DNA of 64,000 nucleotides from Bacillota bacterium (GCA_023412275.1 JAEYNY010000068.1:24064-88063), one strand, 5' to 3'. Shown: positions 17,019 through 26,593, numbered from the stretch's first letter. Notes: generated by a model not told the origin, from the letters alone. Numbers and translations: made by a program.

Positions 17019-18386
17019 GTGTTTATCGTATATTCAGTAATGTTGGTGTTTGGTCTTATATTTCTGAGTTTCAATCCAAGAGATAGTAAGTATCGATGGA
17101 TATGCTTTGCCTTGTTTACTTGTGTTATTGGTGGACTGTTAGCTCACTATGTAAACCGGACTTTTGGTAGCACTATGCTGCCGAAAGAATATTATAAATC
17201 CTCAAGCGTGAAATATTTACCTCTCTACCTCCTTGATACCTATTCATATTATTTCTTTCCATATTCCTTTTTAATGTTTAGTATGACCTACGCCCTGTCC
17301 ACGAAAACATTTTTTTTAAAGCATAAAAACAAAATTTATCTTATATTTTTGATGCCTATCATACTTTTTTACTTCATCTTTGATGTATACCCCGAGGTAA
17401 ATCCCAATTTCATAATTATTGTAGTATGGGCTGGCATTTATATAACATTATCCAATTCATTCCTTATTTATTCCTATATAAAATCCGATTTTAAAAAAGA
17501 ATCTCTTATTGTTTGCATCGCTCTCATTCCGGGAACATCCGTAACAATCTATACAGATTATATTCTGGTATTGCACAAGAACTTCTCAATCTGGAATTAT
17601 CATGATTTCATTGCTTTCGTTTTAGTACTTATTGCTATAATTTTAGCTATAAAATATGGAATTATGGGAATAAAAATTAAAATTGAAAAAAAGGATATTG
17701 AAACTTCAATGAAACCTGCTTATCCGGGAATCAGTATAATTAATCATTCATTGAAAAGTGAGATTTCTAAGATCTCTATGTGTGCAGATTCAATACAAAA
17801 AAACAACATCACCCAGAATGATATTATAGAAAAAAGCGTTATAATTATTAAAAATTCACTTTCTCATTTATCGAATTTGATGAATAAAACAATGAAAAAC
17901 ACAATGGATATTATAATAAGTGAAAAAATGGCATCTCTTAAAGATATAATTGATTCTGCAATCAATTTAAATGAAATTGATATGAAACAAGCTAGAATCA
18001 ATATTATCAGAGATTACGACAACAACACCCATCTTCTTTGCGATGAAACGCATTTAATAGAAGTAATAAATAATATATTAAGAAACTCCATTGAGGCTAT
18101 TGGCAAAAACGGTGAAATAAGAGTTGCAATGGGGACTAATAAAAAATATTTTTTCATAAAAATCAAGGACACGGGAATGGGAATACCCTCGAATAAAATT
18201 CCAAGTGTATTTTTGCCATACTTTACCACAAAGAATAAGGATTCAAATTTTGGTCTTGGCCTTTCTTACTGCTATAATGTAATGAAAAAGCATAACGGTT
18301 TCATAGAAATATCTAGCAAAGTAGGACATGGAACCTCCGTGTACCTATATTTCCCAATCCATAGGCAAAAACATATAGGCAAATAA
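17019..18386 (+). CDS. Membrane sensor histidine kinase
   Basis: 455 residues. The N-terminal ~220 residues contain about seven hydrophobic segments with little extracellular loop, a 7TM-like sensor. The kinase part has an H-box-like INHSLKSEISKIS (His near 243), an N-box NNILRNSIEAIG, G1 box DTGMGIP, the FTTK segment and G2 box FGLGLSYC, ending in GHGTSVYLYFP. It is co-transcribed with the response regulator and should phosphorylate it. GTG start, 8 bases after GAGG. The signal sensed is unknown. Confidence 0.9.
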   Translation: MFIVYSVMLVFGLIFLSFNPRDSKYRWICFALFTCVIGGLLAHYVNRTFGSTMLPKEYYKSSSVKYLPLYLLDTYSYYFFPYSFLMFSMTYALSTKTFFLKHKNKIYLIFLMPIILFYFIFDVYPEVNPNFIIIVVWAGIYITLSNSFLIYSYIKSDFKKESLIVCIALIPGTSVTIYTDYILVLHKNFSIWNYHDFIAFVLVLIAIILAIKYGIMGIKIKIEKKDIETSMKPAYPGISIINHSLKSEISKISMCADSIQKNNITQNDIIEKSVIIIKNSLSHLSNLMNKTMKNTMDIIISEKMASLKDIIDSAINLNEIDMKQARINIIRDYDNNTHLLCDETHLIEVINNILRNSIEAIGKNGEIRVAMGTNKKYFFIKIKDTGMGIPSNKIPSVFLPYFTTKNKDSNFGLGLSYCYNVMKKHNGFIEISSKVGHGTSVYLYFPIHRQKHIGK

Positions 18387-18406
18387 TATTTCTACATTAT
18401 ATTTTC

Positions 18407-18434
18407 TTGACAACATCGCTTCTTGTAATATATC
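18407..18434 (+). promoter_or_regulatory. Candidate promoter of the thioesterase gene
   Basis: Perfect TTGACA at 18407-18412 and TATATC at 18429-18434, 16 bases apart, 45 bases before the ATG. Confidence 0.5.
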
Positions 18435-18478
18435 TTAATAGTTAAAGTCGTCAGGCATTTATGATTGGAGGCACTATA

Positions 18479-18937
18479 ATGCAACATGAACATCTTTCAT
18501 GGCTTCATAAATATTTATTGGAAACATACCAAGCGCCCATACTTGAAAATTTTCTTCAGCTTGAAATAGTTGAGCTAGCTGAAGGAAGATTTACATGTAA
18601 GACAAAAATTATTGATAAGCATTGTAATATCTATGGTTTTGTTCATGGAGGTACACTGGCTTCATTATCTGATATAGTCATGGGAGTTTCCTGCATTACA
18701 CTTAAAAAGCGGGTTGTAACCATAGATATGAACAACAGCTATATTAAAAATTCACCTGTTGGTTGTAGCCTTACTGCGGTAGGTGAGGTCATAAGCAACG
18801 GTAAAACCATTATGAGGGCTTCTGGTCAGATATTCAACGAACAACAGCAACTTCTCGTACGGTCACAGGCATCATACTTTGTAACAGGTGATTTTTGTGA
18901 AAATGACTACCCTGTATTAAAAAAAATGCCTCTATGA
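18479..18937 (+). CDS. PaaI-type hotdog thioesterase
   Basis: 152-residue hotdog-fold protein. The PaaI signature is YGFVHGGTLASLSDIVMG, with the HGG oxyanion/helix motif; DMNNSYIKNSPVG and the C-terminal beta strands fit the fold. Such enzymes hydrolyse acyl- or aryl-CoA thioesters in the cytoplasm. The ATG at 18479 has GGAGG 7 bases upstream; an in-frame ATG at 18461 precedes that site and is unlikely. It seems to have its own promoter. Substrate unknown. Confidence 0.88.
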   Translation: MQHEHLSWLHKYLLETYQAPILENFLQLEIVELAEGRFTCKTKIIDKHCNIYGFVHGGTLASLSDIVMGVSCITLKKRVVTIDMNNSYIKNSPVGCSLTAVGEVISNGKTIMRASGQIFNEQQQLLVRSQASYFVTGDFCENDYPVLKKMPL

Positions 18938-19001
18938 TTTAAAATCATGAGACATTTTTCTGATGGAAGAACAAACTATATTTTATAGGAGGGTTTTGCT
19001 G

Positions 19002-19184
19002 ATGAAAACTAAATCAAACTGCGACTGCTGCATCAATTACATATACGATGAAGAATACGGCTCTTATTACTGTCAGGTAAATCTGGACGAAGATGAAATG
19101 CTAAGATTTATGACAAAATCCTTTAACAGCTGCCCATACTTTCAATTTAATGATGAATATAAAACCATAAGAAAGCAGATGTAA
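19002..19184 (+). CDS. Small cysteine-rich protein (DUF6472-like)
   Basis: 60-residue acidic protein with CDCCINY, a later Cys in YYCQV and Cys-Pro-Tyr near the C-terminus, and the ending DEYKTIRKQM. The four or five spaced cysteines could hold a metal. I recognise it as the short clostridial family annotated DUF6472; no function is known. The start has AGGAGGG 9 bases upstream. It converges with pflA, leaving 5 bases between the stop codons. Confidence 0.8.
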   Translation: MKTKSNCDCCINYIYDEEYGSYYCQVNLDEDEMLRFMTKSFNSCPYFQFNDEYKTIRKQM

Positions 19185-19189
19185 ACCTT

Positions 19190-19912
19190 CTACGGTTTTC
19201 CTGTGGTCAGAATGTTTTTAGCTCTGTCCACATCTTCCTGTGAAGGGGAAGGCACTCCCTCCAGAGGGTATTCTACGTTTAGCTTCTCCCATTTGACCTT
19301 TCCCATTGAGTGGTACGGAAGAACCTCTATTTTCTCTATATTTTTAAATCCCTTTAAATAATTGTATGCTGATAGCAAATCCTCTTCATCGTCGGTATAA
19401 CCCGGAACAAGGACGTACCTTATCCAGACTGGTTTTCCAATTTCGCCAAGATAGCTTGTAAACAGCTTTATGCGCTCATTTTCCACACCCGTCAAATCCA
19501 AGTGCTTCTTTGCGTTTGCCTGCTTTAAGTCCAGAAGTACAAGGTCTGTGTACTCAAGTGTTTCCTTTACATCTTCAACATTGACGTAACCGGAAGTGTC
19601 CACAGCAGTATGTATCCCTGCTTCACGGCACAATTTAAACAGTTCCTTTACAAATTCATGCTGTATTAAGGGCTCTCCTCCGCTGACTGTTATTCCTCCA
19701 TGTGAGGCTTCTATAAAGTTTCTGTATTTAAGCACCTCCTTCATTACCTCCTGAGGTGTATACAGTTTTGCCCCCTCCGAGCTCCATGCATCCCTGTTAT
19801 GGCAGTATTTGCATCTCAGCGGACAGCCTTTGAGAAATACTATAAACCTAATTCCGGGACCATCTACAGTCCCAAAGGTTTCAAATGAATGTACTCTTCC
19901 TTTGATTTCCAT
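19190..19912 (-). CDS. pflA: Pyruvate formate-lyase activating enzyme
   Basis: 240-residue radical SAM activase. The cluster motif is CPLRCKYCHN (CxxxCxxC) near residue 30, preceded by GTVDGPGIRF, the PflA hallmark; GGITVSGGEP is the SAM-binding GGEP region. It makes the glycyl radical on PflB using SAM and a [4Fe-4S] cluster. The gene lies 109 bases downstream of pflB on the same strand. ATG start with a perfect AAGGAGG 8 bases upstream. Confidence 0.97.
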   Translation of the reverse strand: MEIKGRVHSFETFGTVDGPGIRFIVFLKGCPLRCKYCHNRDAWSSEGAKLYTPQEVMKEVLKYRNFIEASHGGITVSGGEPLIQHEFVKELFKLCREAGIHTAVDTSGYVNVEDVKETLEYTDLVLLDLKQANAKKHLDLTGVENERIKLFTSYLGEIGKPVWIRYVLVPGYTDDEEDLLSAYNYLKGFKNIEKIEVLPYHSMGKVKWEKLNVEYPLEGVPSPSQEDVDRAKNILTTGKP

Positions 19913-20021
19913 CAGAATTACCTCCTTAAAACTTGCAACCCCCGTATAAAAATTAAATCCGGGGCAGATTCCGTGGAAATTGCTTTGGCAAGGCTATCTC
20001 TCGGAACCTGTCCGGCTGAAA

Positions 20022-22250
20022 CTATATGTTTTCGTGTATAGTTCTGTTAATTACATCAAGCTGCTGTTCTCTTGTCAATTTTACAAAGTTTACCGCATAA
20101 CCAGAAACTCTTATTGTAAGCTGAGGATACTTTTCAGGATGCTCCATTGCATCAATCAACATTTCCCTTTCAAATACATTTATATTAATGTGGTGTCCGC
20201 CTTCCTTAAAGTAGGAGTCTAGCATTGAGGTAAGGTTACTTATCCTTGTTTCTTCCTCCCTTCCCAGTGCTTTTGGAATTATGGAAAATGTATATGATAT
20301 GCCATCCTGTGCAAACTGGTAAGGCAGCTTTGAAATGGATTGAAGAACGGCAAGTGCCCCGTTTAAGTCCCTTCCGTGCATTGGGTTTGCACCCGGTCCA
20401 AAAGGTTCTCCTGCTTTTCTTCCGTCAGGTGTATTACCTGTCTTCGCTCCGTATACAACATTTGATGTTATAGTAAGTACTGAAAGAGTAGGAACAGAAT
20501 GCCTGTAAGTCCTCTGTTTCTCTAACTTTTCCATAAAACGTTTCACCAACATTACTGCTATATTGTCTACACGGTTGTCATTGTTTCCAAACTTTGGATA
20601 ATCTCCTTCTATTTCATAGTCTGTAGCAAGTCCATCTTCATTTCTTATTACCTTTACCTTTGCATACTTTATAGCACTCAAGGAATCTGCAACTACGGAC
20701 AATCCTGCTATTCCGCAAGCCATGGTTCTTAATATATCCTTGTCATGCAAAGACATCTGTAGTCTTTCATAAGCGTACTTGTCGTGCATATAGTGTATAA
20801 TATTCAGAGTGTTAATGTAAAGCTTTGCAACCCATGTAAGTACTGCATCGAATCTCTTCATTACATCATCATAATCCAGATATTCTGTCTCAACTGCCTG
20901 CATTATAGGCCCTACCTGAACTCCTGATTTTTCGTCACGCCCTCCGTTAATTGCATACAACAAAGCTTTTGCCATATTGCAGCGGGCTCCGAAGAACTGC
21001 ATCTGCTTTCCTATTCTCATAGCAGAAACACAACATGCGATTCCGTAATCATCGCCCCAATAATACCTCATTATGTCATCGCTTTCATATTGGATAGAGC
21101 TTGTATTAATGGAAACGTATGAGCAGTATTTTTTAAACCCTTCTGGAAGATGTACCGACCATAGCACAGTCAAATTAGGTTCAGGTGCATGTCCCAGATT
21201 AAACAATGTATGCAACATTCTAAAGGAATTCTTTGTTACCAGTGTGCGTCCGTCTAAGCCCATTCCTCCGATACTCTCGGTTACCCAAGTAGGGTCGCCA
21301 GAAAACAGTTTTTCGTATTCCGGGGTTCTTAGAAATCTGACTAACCTAAGTTTCATAACAAAGTGGTCCACAAGCTCCTGAGCCTCTTCCTCAGTAAGTG
21401 TACCCTCCTTCATATCCCTTTCTATATAAATATCAAGAAATGTTGAAACTCTACCGAGGCTCATAGCAGCACCGTTCTGCTCCTTTACTGCTCCCAGGAA
21501 ACCAAAATACAGCCATTGGAATGCTTCCTGTGCGGTTTCTGCAGGCCTTGAAATATCAAAGCCATACATTTCTGCCATTTGTTTTAAGTACTCAAGGGCT
21601 TTTATCTGACTTTTTGTTTCTTCTCTCTCCTGAATTGTCTCACTGTCCATATAATCCATTTCGAGACTTGTAAGTTGCTTCTGTTTATCGTTAATAAGTC
21701 TGTCAACCCCGTACAGTGCAACTCTTCTGTAATCTCCGATTATTCTTCCTCTACCGTATGCATCAGGTAGCCCGGTTATGATACCGGCTTTTTTTGCCCT
21801 CATCATTTCAGGAGTATATACATCGTACACTCCGTCATTATGGGTTTTTCTATACTCGGTAAAAAGCTTAACAACGCTTTCATCAATCTTTTTGCCGTAA
21901 GCCTCACCGCCCTTTACCACCATCCTGATGCCGCCAAATGGCATTATACCCCTTTTCAAAGGTTGGTCAGTCTGCAAGCCTACTATTTTCTCCAGATCTT
22001 TATCTATATATCCGGGGTCATGAGAAGTCATTGTTGATATTATTTTAGTATCGACATCCAGGACTCCTCCATTCTTCCTTTCCTCCTCCAGTTTGTCACT
22101 AACTTTTTTCCAGAGTTTTTGTGTCCTTTCCGTTGGACCCCTTAAAAAGGAATCATCCCCTTCATATGGTGTATGATTATTAATAATAAAATCCCTTACA
22201 TCTATTTCCTCGGACCAATTTCCGTTTTTGAAATATCTCCATGCATCCAT
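20022..22250 (-). CDS. pflB: Formate C-acetyltransferase (pyruvate formate-lyase)
   Basis: 742 residues, typical length. It converts pyruvate and CoA to acetyl-CoA and formate under anaerobiosis. The adjacent active-site cysteines are in GIACCVSAMRIGKQ and the glycyl radical site is RVSGYAV near the C-terminus, so it is a true PFL rather than a dehydratase paralog. The ATG at 22250 has GAGG 8 bases upstream; a GTG at 22259 is also in frame but overlaps the site. pflA follows. Presence fits an anaerobic mixed-acid fermenter. Confidence 0.97.
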   Translation of the reverse strand: MDAWRYFKNGNWSEEIDVRDFIINNHTPYEGDDSFLRGPTERTQKLWKKVSDKLEEERKNGGVLDVDTKIISTMTSHDPGYIDKDLEKIVGLQTDQPLKRGIMPFGGIRMVVKGGEAYGKKIDESVVKLFTEYRKTHNDGVYDVYTPEMMRAKKAGIITGLPDAYGRGRIIGDYRRVALYGVDRLINDKQKQLTSLEMDYMDSETIQEREETKSQIKALEYLKQMAEMYGFDISRPAETAQEAFQWLYFGFLGAVKEQNGAAMSLGRVSTFLDIYIERDMKEGTLTEEEAQELVDHFVMKLRLVRFLRTPEYEKLFSGDPTWVTESIGGMGLDGRTLVTKNSFRMLHTLFNLGHAPEPNLTVLWSVHLPEGFKKYCSYVSINTSSIQYESDDIMRYYWGDDYGIACCVSAMRIGKQMQFFGARCNMAKALLYAINGGRDEKSGVQVGPIMQAVETEYLDYDDVMKRFDAVLTWVAKLYINTLNIIHYMHDKYAYERLQMSLHDKDILRTMACGIAGLSVVADSLSAIKYAKVKVIRNEDGLATDYEIEGDYPKFGNNDNRVDNIAVMLVKRFMEKLEKQRTYRHSVPTLSVLTITSNVVYGAKTGNTPDGRKAGEPFGPGANPMHGRDLNGALAVLQSISKLPYQFAQDGISYTFSIIPKALGREEETRISNLTSMLDSYFKEGGHHININVFEREMLIDAMEHPEKYPQLTIRVSGYAVNFVKLTREQQLDVINRTIHENI

Positions 22251-22371
22251 TGTAAACACCTCTTTTTATATTGTGTTAATATATTTATACCCAAGATAAG
22301 AAGAGAAAACCAACAAAATTACTGGGAATTTATAACACGGATATTTAGAGGGTTTATATGATGGCAGAACT

Positions 22372-22701
22372 TTAACCCAAACGATTTCCATATTTCTTAA
22401 AAGTCAGTTCCCGCGCTTTATGTATATGATTTTTATGAACATCAATCCTTTGTGGAACAATATTTCTCGTACTTATCAAACCGTGTGCTGAAGAAAACCC
22501 AGAGCCACTTTCTAAGTTTACAATAATACATTTTATGCCTTCAGACCTTAAATAAGAGTATATTTCTAATATGTTTTTATTATCTAATCCATTTGAAAAA
22601 ATTAATGTCTCCCATTTTTCTTGTAAAAAGAAAACCTTAACTATCGAATGTATTAAAGCTATTAAAAAGGCTACCCCCGCAAATACAAATATAAATTCCA
22701 T
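22372..22701 (-). CDS. Small membrane-anchored protein of unknown function
   Basis: 109 residues with one N-terminal membrane helix (residues ~3-27) followed by a mixed alpha/beta soluble part (LDNKNILEIYSYLRSEGIKCIIVNL) that resembles short DUF2007-like signal-transducing folds. A cytoplasmic tail of this size suggests a regulatory or accessory role, but I cannot name one. Start ATG has AAAGGA about 10 bases upstream. It is preceded by a strong terminator. Confidence 0.6.
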   Translation of the reverse strand: MEFIFVFAGVAFLIALIHSIVKVFFLQEKWETLIFSNGLDNKNILEIYSYLRSEGIKCIIVNLESGSGFSSAHGLISTRNIVPQRIDVHKNHIHKARELTFKKYGNRLG

Positions 22702-22796
22702 AAAGTATTTTCCTTTCTTATTAACTATTTTTGTATTAGTAAAAGTTTAACATCTATTAAAGTTTATGTAAAAGTATTAGTCTTGTTAACTTTATT

Positions 22797-22854
22797 AATA
22801 AAAAAGACGAGTATCGCTTACTACTTTTTAAGTAGTTTAGCTACACTCGTCTTT
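22797..22854 (-). terminator. Rho-independent terminator after the PPC-domain gene
   Basis: A 10-base arm at 22803-22812 pairs with 22845-22854, and an inner hairpin (ACTACTT / AAGTAGT) fills the loop. On the minus strand the stem is followed by a T-rich run, fitting the end of the secreted protein mRNA. Confidence 0.8.
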
Positions 22855-22951
22855 AAATGCCGTTTCAGCATTAAATGTACTGTTTTTTTATTATTTGCTC
22901 ATTTTTCCGTTTTAACTTATATCGGACTAATGTCGAATCTTATATTTTAGA

Positions 22952-24424
22952 CTAAAAGCCATGATACATTGAATATGCAAGGTGGAAAATGGTTTCCTCA
23001 TCTCTTACGTTTGTATTATCGCTCATATATGCTTGAACACCGCATACATCGAAATACTGATAGGAAACACCTGAATCGTACATTTCGCCACCCACTCCCG
23101 AAGGCAAACCGATTGAAACGTCAAATCTGCCTGAAGAATCAGTTACATCTGTACCGGTTCTAACAGCACATGAAGGTGTGTTATTACTATCCCAATAGGG
23201 ATTGTAATACATTCCTGTAACTCCCACTCCTGCAACCGCATAAGTCACATTTGTAGTAGGATCTTTTACAGTAGCATAACCGGAAACTGTTAATGTTCCT
23301 GTACCTGTCCTGAAATGAGTTCCATAGCCGGGATATGTAACCACATGATTCAAACCTTCTGTTCCGTTTAAATCTGTAATTGTAATAGTGTCTGCTCTTA
23401 ATATGGGAGTTAGTGTTAATGTATAGTTTTGAATGTCTGCATCATTATATTCTTCCATAGTTTTTGCGTTGCTGACTCTTATATAATATGTTCCGGTGCC
23501 AACAGAAAAATTATTTCCATTTGGGGATACCATCTGCATAGCAAACCCTGATGTTGCAGCATTTCGATATACTTGAACAGAACAAGTATTTGCTGAAGCA
23601 GTAGTGGCAGTAATCTGCAATTTGTCATAAATTCTGCTACTAGGTACTGTAATGGCATACCAATCATTATCTATTGGTGAACTCAAGTTTCTTGCGTTAA
23701 CATACGCTCCACCAGTTCCATATGTAAATGCAAGCGCCTGACTTGCTTGCTCATCTATTTCATAGTTATCACAAGCACTGCTTACTGAATAATCTAAGGT
23801 AAATGCTTCACTTACACTTCCGCCGTTTGAAGAATGAACATATAAATAATATGTAGATGTTGCATCCCCTGAGGTTATATATCCCAGTGCTTCCGGCAAT
23901 GTTCCGCTGGTTCCGTTAATCTGAGTAAAATACTCAGAGCCACACAGAATATTTCCTTGTGAATCCAGTAAATATAAATCATAATCCAAATCCGGGTTTG
24001 CAGGAGTTGTCAACTGTGCTTGAAGGTATATTCCGGGCTGCAAATTTAATGAATATAACTCTGCATCACTGGTAGCAGTTAAATAGCCACTTACTGTTCC
24101 TGCAACTACTGTTGATTGAGCTGTTACGGCTGACTCAGCAGTTGCTACTTTCGCTGTCCCTGTCTCATTTTGCAGTTGTGCCTTCTTAACACTTGAAATA
24201 TCAACTTTCTTCTCCAGCTTTTCGGGCTTCTCCGAATTTTTGGCTGAAATCAATTTTGTAACCTGTACAGCTTCCTGGCTTTTTATTTCTTTATTTGGTG
24301 CATACTCAACATGCATTTTTGTATCTGTTTTTTCTGCTGCAAGTACGTTCATTGGACAAATAATAGCTAAAGTCATTGAAGCAACCATCATCAATGATAG
24401 CAATTTCTTTTTATTAAATTTCAT
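22952..24424 (-). CDS. Secreted protein with two pre-peptidase C-terminal (PPC) domains
   Basis: 490 residues with a clear signal peptide (KKKLLSL...LAIICPMNVLAAEK, cleavage near residue 30). A Lys/Glu/Val-rich linker runs to ~95. Two beta-sandwich segments follow that match PPC domains: DAELYSLNLQPGIYLQAQLT...DLDYDLYLLDSQGN and NDWYAITVPSS...GTGTYYIRVSN. The last ~120 residues are another beta-rich module. No catalytic motif is visible, so it may be a binding or structural exoprotein. The start has GGGAG ~9 bases upstream; upstream frame to 24499 lacks a signal sequence. A folded leader precedes it. Confidence 0.75.
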   Translation of the reverse strand: MKFNKKKLLSLMMVASMTLAIICPMNVLAAEKTDTKMHVEYAPNKEIKSQEAVQVTKLISAKNSEKPEKLEKKVDISSVKKAQLQNETGTAKVATAESAVTAQSTVVAGTVSGYLTATSDAELYSLNLQPGIYLQAQLTTPANPDLDYDLYLLDSQGNILCGSEYFTQINGTSGTLPEALGYITSGDATSTYYLYVHSSNGGSVSEAFTLDYSVSSACDNYEIDEQASQALAFTYGTGGAYVNARNLSSPIDNDWYAITVPSSRIYDKLQITATTASANTCSVQVYRNAATSGFAMQMVSPNGNNFSVGTGTYYIRVSNAKTMEEYNDADIQNYTLTLTPILRADTITITDLNGTEGLNHVVTYPGYGTHFRTGTGTLTVSGYATVKDPTTNVTYAVAGVGVTGMYYNPYWDSNNTPSCAVRTGTDVTDSSGRFDVSIGLPSGVGGEMYDSGVSYQYFDVCGVQAYMSDNTNVRDEETIFHLAYSMYHGF

Positions 24425-24488
24425 ATAAAATCTCTCCCTTGTTGTATAGTTAGTCGTCCGACATCCTGAAGTTATCAAGGAAAACCCT

Positions 24489-24563
24489 TTACTTAGCAAA
24501 TATTCTCTCTAAAAAAGCAGTACAGTTAGGCTGATTATCAGCAGTACAGTACCCTCCTTTCAT
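24489..24563 (-). CDS. Possible 24-residue leader peptide
   Basis: A short frame on the minus strand starts at an ATG and ends with TAA just upstream of the secreted protein gene. The peptide contains a repeated Cys-Thr-Ala motif (YCTA and NCTA). No good ribosome binding site precedes the ATG, and the bases overlap an RNA fold, so coding is doubtful. Confidence 0.2.
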   Translation of the reverse strand: MKGGYCTADNQPNCTAFLERIFAK

Positions 24564-24605
24564 TGTAAGACTTACGTCATGGCCTGAACACTGTACTTCC
24601 TGATT
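24511..24605 (-). promoter_or_regulatory. Structured leader with alternative hairpins upstream of the PPC-domain gene
   Basis: On the minus strand GTACAGT (24590-24596) can pair with either of two ACTGTAC copies, at 24543-24549 or 24519-24525. Between the two copies lies a tight GCTGATAATCAGC hairpin, and a run of six T residues follows the second copy. This mutually exclusive pairing next to a T-run is the layout of an attenuator or riboswitch. It matches no riboswitch class I know. Confidence 0.4.
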
Positions 24606-24686
24606 TTACCAACTGCTTCACTTATCGTCAATATATACCAATTATGTAATTTATTTATAAGTTGGCTCTTTATCTCCATACATGAC

Positions 24687-24729
24687 AAAAAGGTATCTTA
24701 TATCAAATACATGATATAAGATACCTTTT
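24687..24729. terminator. Bidirectional hairpin terminator
   Basis: A 17-base arm AAAAGGTATCTTATATC pairs perfectly with 24713-24729 around an 8-base loop, with A and T runs on either side. It ends the transcript of the small membrane protein gene at 24745-25119. Confidence 0.8.
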
Positions 24730-24744
24730 AAAGATTAAGCAAAA

Positions 24745-25119
24745 TTATTTACTGTCTTTTAGCTTTTCCATTATAAATTTCTCTGCAAAGTCTTTACTGA
24801 ATGGGAGAACAATCCTTTCTGATCCTGAAACAAGCACTGTCTGTTTTTTGCCATCCTTATCCTCGGTAATAATCTTTGCAGTTTTAGCACTTATTGTATG
24901 CTCCTGCCCCATAAGCTTGAGAGTAGCTGTACCGTTGTCTACCTTAAAGCTTGGAAGATTAAAATATATTACCACTCCAATTGCTATGACCGCAATAAGT
25001 ATGCCAAGCTTCAGCAGACTTTTTGCTACCTTTGCAATAATAAGTATAATAAGAATAACTACAATAACCGGAACCAAGAAAGATGCATTTAAAATACCAA
25101 GTCCCTTTAAAATTTCCAT
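24745..25119 (-). CDS. Small membrane protein of unknown function
   Basis: 124 residues. Two strongly hydrophobic segments at ~13-30 and ~36-53 form a membrane hairpin, followed by a ~70-residue extracytoplasmic or cytoplasmic beta-rich tail (VDNGTATLKLMGQEHTISA). I do not recognise the family. ATG with GGAGGAG ~11 bases upstream. It follows the M48 protease gene by 61 bases on the same strand and probably shares its transcript. Confidence 0.65.
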   Translation of the reverse strand: MEILKGLGILNASFLVPVIVVILIILIIAKVAKSLLKLGILIAVIAIGVVIYFNLPSFKVDNGTATLKLMGQEHTISAKTAKIITEDKDGKKQTVLVSGSERIVLPFSKDFAEKFIMEKLKDSK

Positions 25120-25180
25120 TATTTATTTCTCCTCCATAACGTAAAAATCAAAAACCTTTTATTACTTCTACCAATACCTG

Positions 25181-26503
25181 TTATTTTCCTTCTTTGATAA
25201 ATTTCTGATATTTCAGCGGCTGCCCGTTCTCCCAAGGCCTATAATTATTGGCAAAGTCCACTCTGGATTTAAAAGTAGGATGGTCATAGGTCCAAAGCAT
25301 ATAAACAATACCCGGTTCAGGCATGGTGAGACTTTGCTTGTGAAGCTTGACAGTTGCCGTTGCAGTAGCAAAATTATTCTTTGTAAGCTCCAGTTCAAAA
25401 CGGTCTGCCTCAGTCTCCATACTCCTGGAATATGCATTTGTTATTGGTGCAGTAAAGAACATCATCAGATTTATAAGTAGTATTATAAGCGGAAAAGCCG
25501 CTATATCCGATACCTTGCTGAAGCCAAGTCTTCCTTTTGTTTTTCTAAGTATATACCCCATCATTCTATATATAAGGTACAAAATTAAAATACTTCCCAA
25601 GCCCCCGAAAACGATTGATTTCCAGACATGCCCCATAAGGTAATGCCCCATTTCATGGGCTGTAACTCCCAATACTTCATCTGTGTCCAGATAATTTATT
25701 GTAGTGTCCCAGAGAACAATTCTTTTTGTATTAAATACCCCAGTCATATAGGCATTCATCTGGTTTGTTTCTTTGCTTTTATCCACCTGATAAACCTGAC
25801 AGTCACCTATTGGTGTTTTATGCAGCAAATCCTCGATTTTCAAAGACAGATGACTGTCTTCAACGGGCTTATACTGATTGAATATTGGGTCAATTACCAC
25901 AGGCTGTATATACGAAACTATAAACAAATACGGAATTGATATTAATGCTATGTAAAGCCACCAACGTTTTGGAGACTTTTTGATTATAAGAAACGGAACC
26001 CATATAATTGCCCCGGTTAAAACAGTATTTACAATGAAATTTTTGATTGTATCTATTAGCCATTGAACAAAATTCTGGTTTGACAGGCCATATTGATGCA
26101 TTCTAAAATAACCCGTATATATATCCAGAGGCAAATAAATTAGGGTCTCAATAATTGAATAAGCAATGAAATACAGAATAATTATTGAAATCCAACGGCG
26201 TGCTCTCCCGGCTGCCCAGTTTCTAATGTGAATTGATAGCTTTGAAAATATAAAAAAAGCAGGCACTGCAAAGCTGAGAAAAAGTCTTATCAGCCATGTG
26301 GTTACCTTACTTTTCTGAAAATCAAAAGCCGCCTGTGTGGGCATTGTGACCTGAACAGTGTCAGGTACAGCTATTTGCCCGCTTTGGGGGTATGTTCTTA
26401 TTATATGGTTGTAATTTACTATTTCGGATACTGTTACAGCTGCCGCAAATATTACAAACAAGCTGATAAATACTATTATTATCTTGCGAAAATCCTTGGT
26501 CAA
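25181..26503 (-). CDS. M48-family membrane zinc metallopeptidase (Ste24-like)
   Basis: 440 residues. N-terminal membrane helices and the CAAX prenyl protease N-terminal-like region are followed by the zinc motif AHEMGHYLMGH (HExxH near residue 275) and the distal Glu in METEADRFELEL. The DTTINYLDTDEVLGVTAHE arrangement is typical of Ste24/HtpX relatives. Such bacterial enzymes act in membrane protein quality control. The start is TTG with GGAGG 9 bases upstream; a GTG at 26542 lies before that site. Confidence 0.9.
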   Translation of the reverse strand: MTKDFRKIIIVFISLFVIFAAAVTVSEIVNYNHIIRTYPQSGQIAVPDTVQVTMPTQAAFDFQKSKVTTWLIRLFLSFAVPAFFIFSKLSIHIRNWAAGRARRWISIIILYFIAYSIIETLIYLPLDIYTGYFRMHQYGLSNQNFVQWLIDTIKNFIVNTVLTGAIIWVPFLIIKKSPKRWWLYIALISIPYLFIVSYIQPVVIDPIFNQYKPVEDSHLSLKIEDLLHKTPIGDCQVYQVDKSKETNQMNAYMTGVFNTKRIVLWDTTINYLDTDEVLGVTAHEMGHYLMGHVWKSIVFGGLGSILILYLIYRMMGYILRKTKGRLGFSKVSDIAAFPLIILLINLMMFFTAPITNAYSRSMETEADRFELELTKNNFATATATVKLHKQSLTMPEPGIVYMLWTYDHPTFKSRVDFANNYRPWENGQPLKYQKFIKEGK

Positions 26504-26593
26504 TGCAATCAACCTCCAATTAACTATTAGGAATATGTCCACCTGTTAATTATATGATTGTACCACGCATTTTAATGTATTAACTCAGCTTTT

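Larger units (their letters stand above)
24425..24744. other. 320-base intergenic stretch
   Basis: It holds the folded leader (24511-24605), an AT-rich promoter area for the secreted protein around 24606-24680, and the terminator of the neighbouring minus-strand gene order (24687-24729). Nothing else was seen. Confidence 0.5.

Noticed and set aside
24511..24605. c-di-GMP riboswitch upstream of the secreted PPC protein
   Set aside because: The GC-rich conserved core of c-di-GMP-I and the pseudoknot pattern of c-di-GMP-II were not found by eye.
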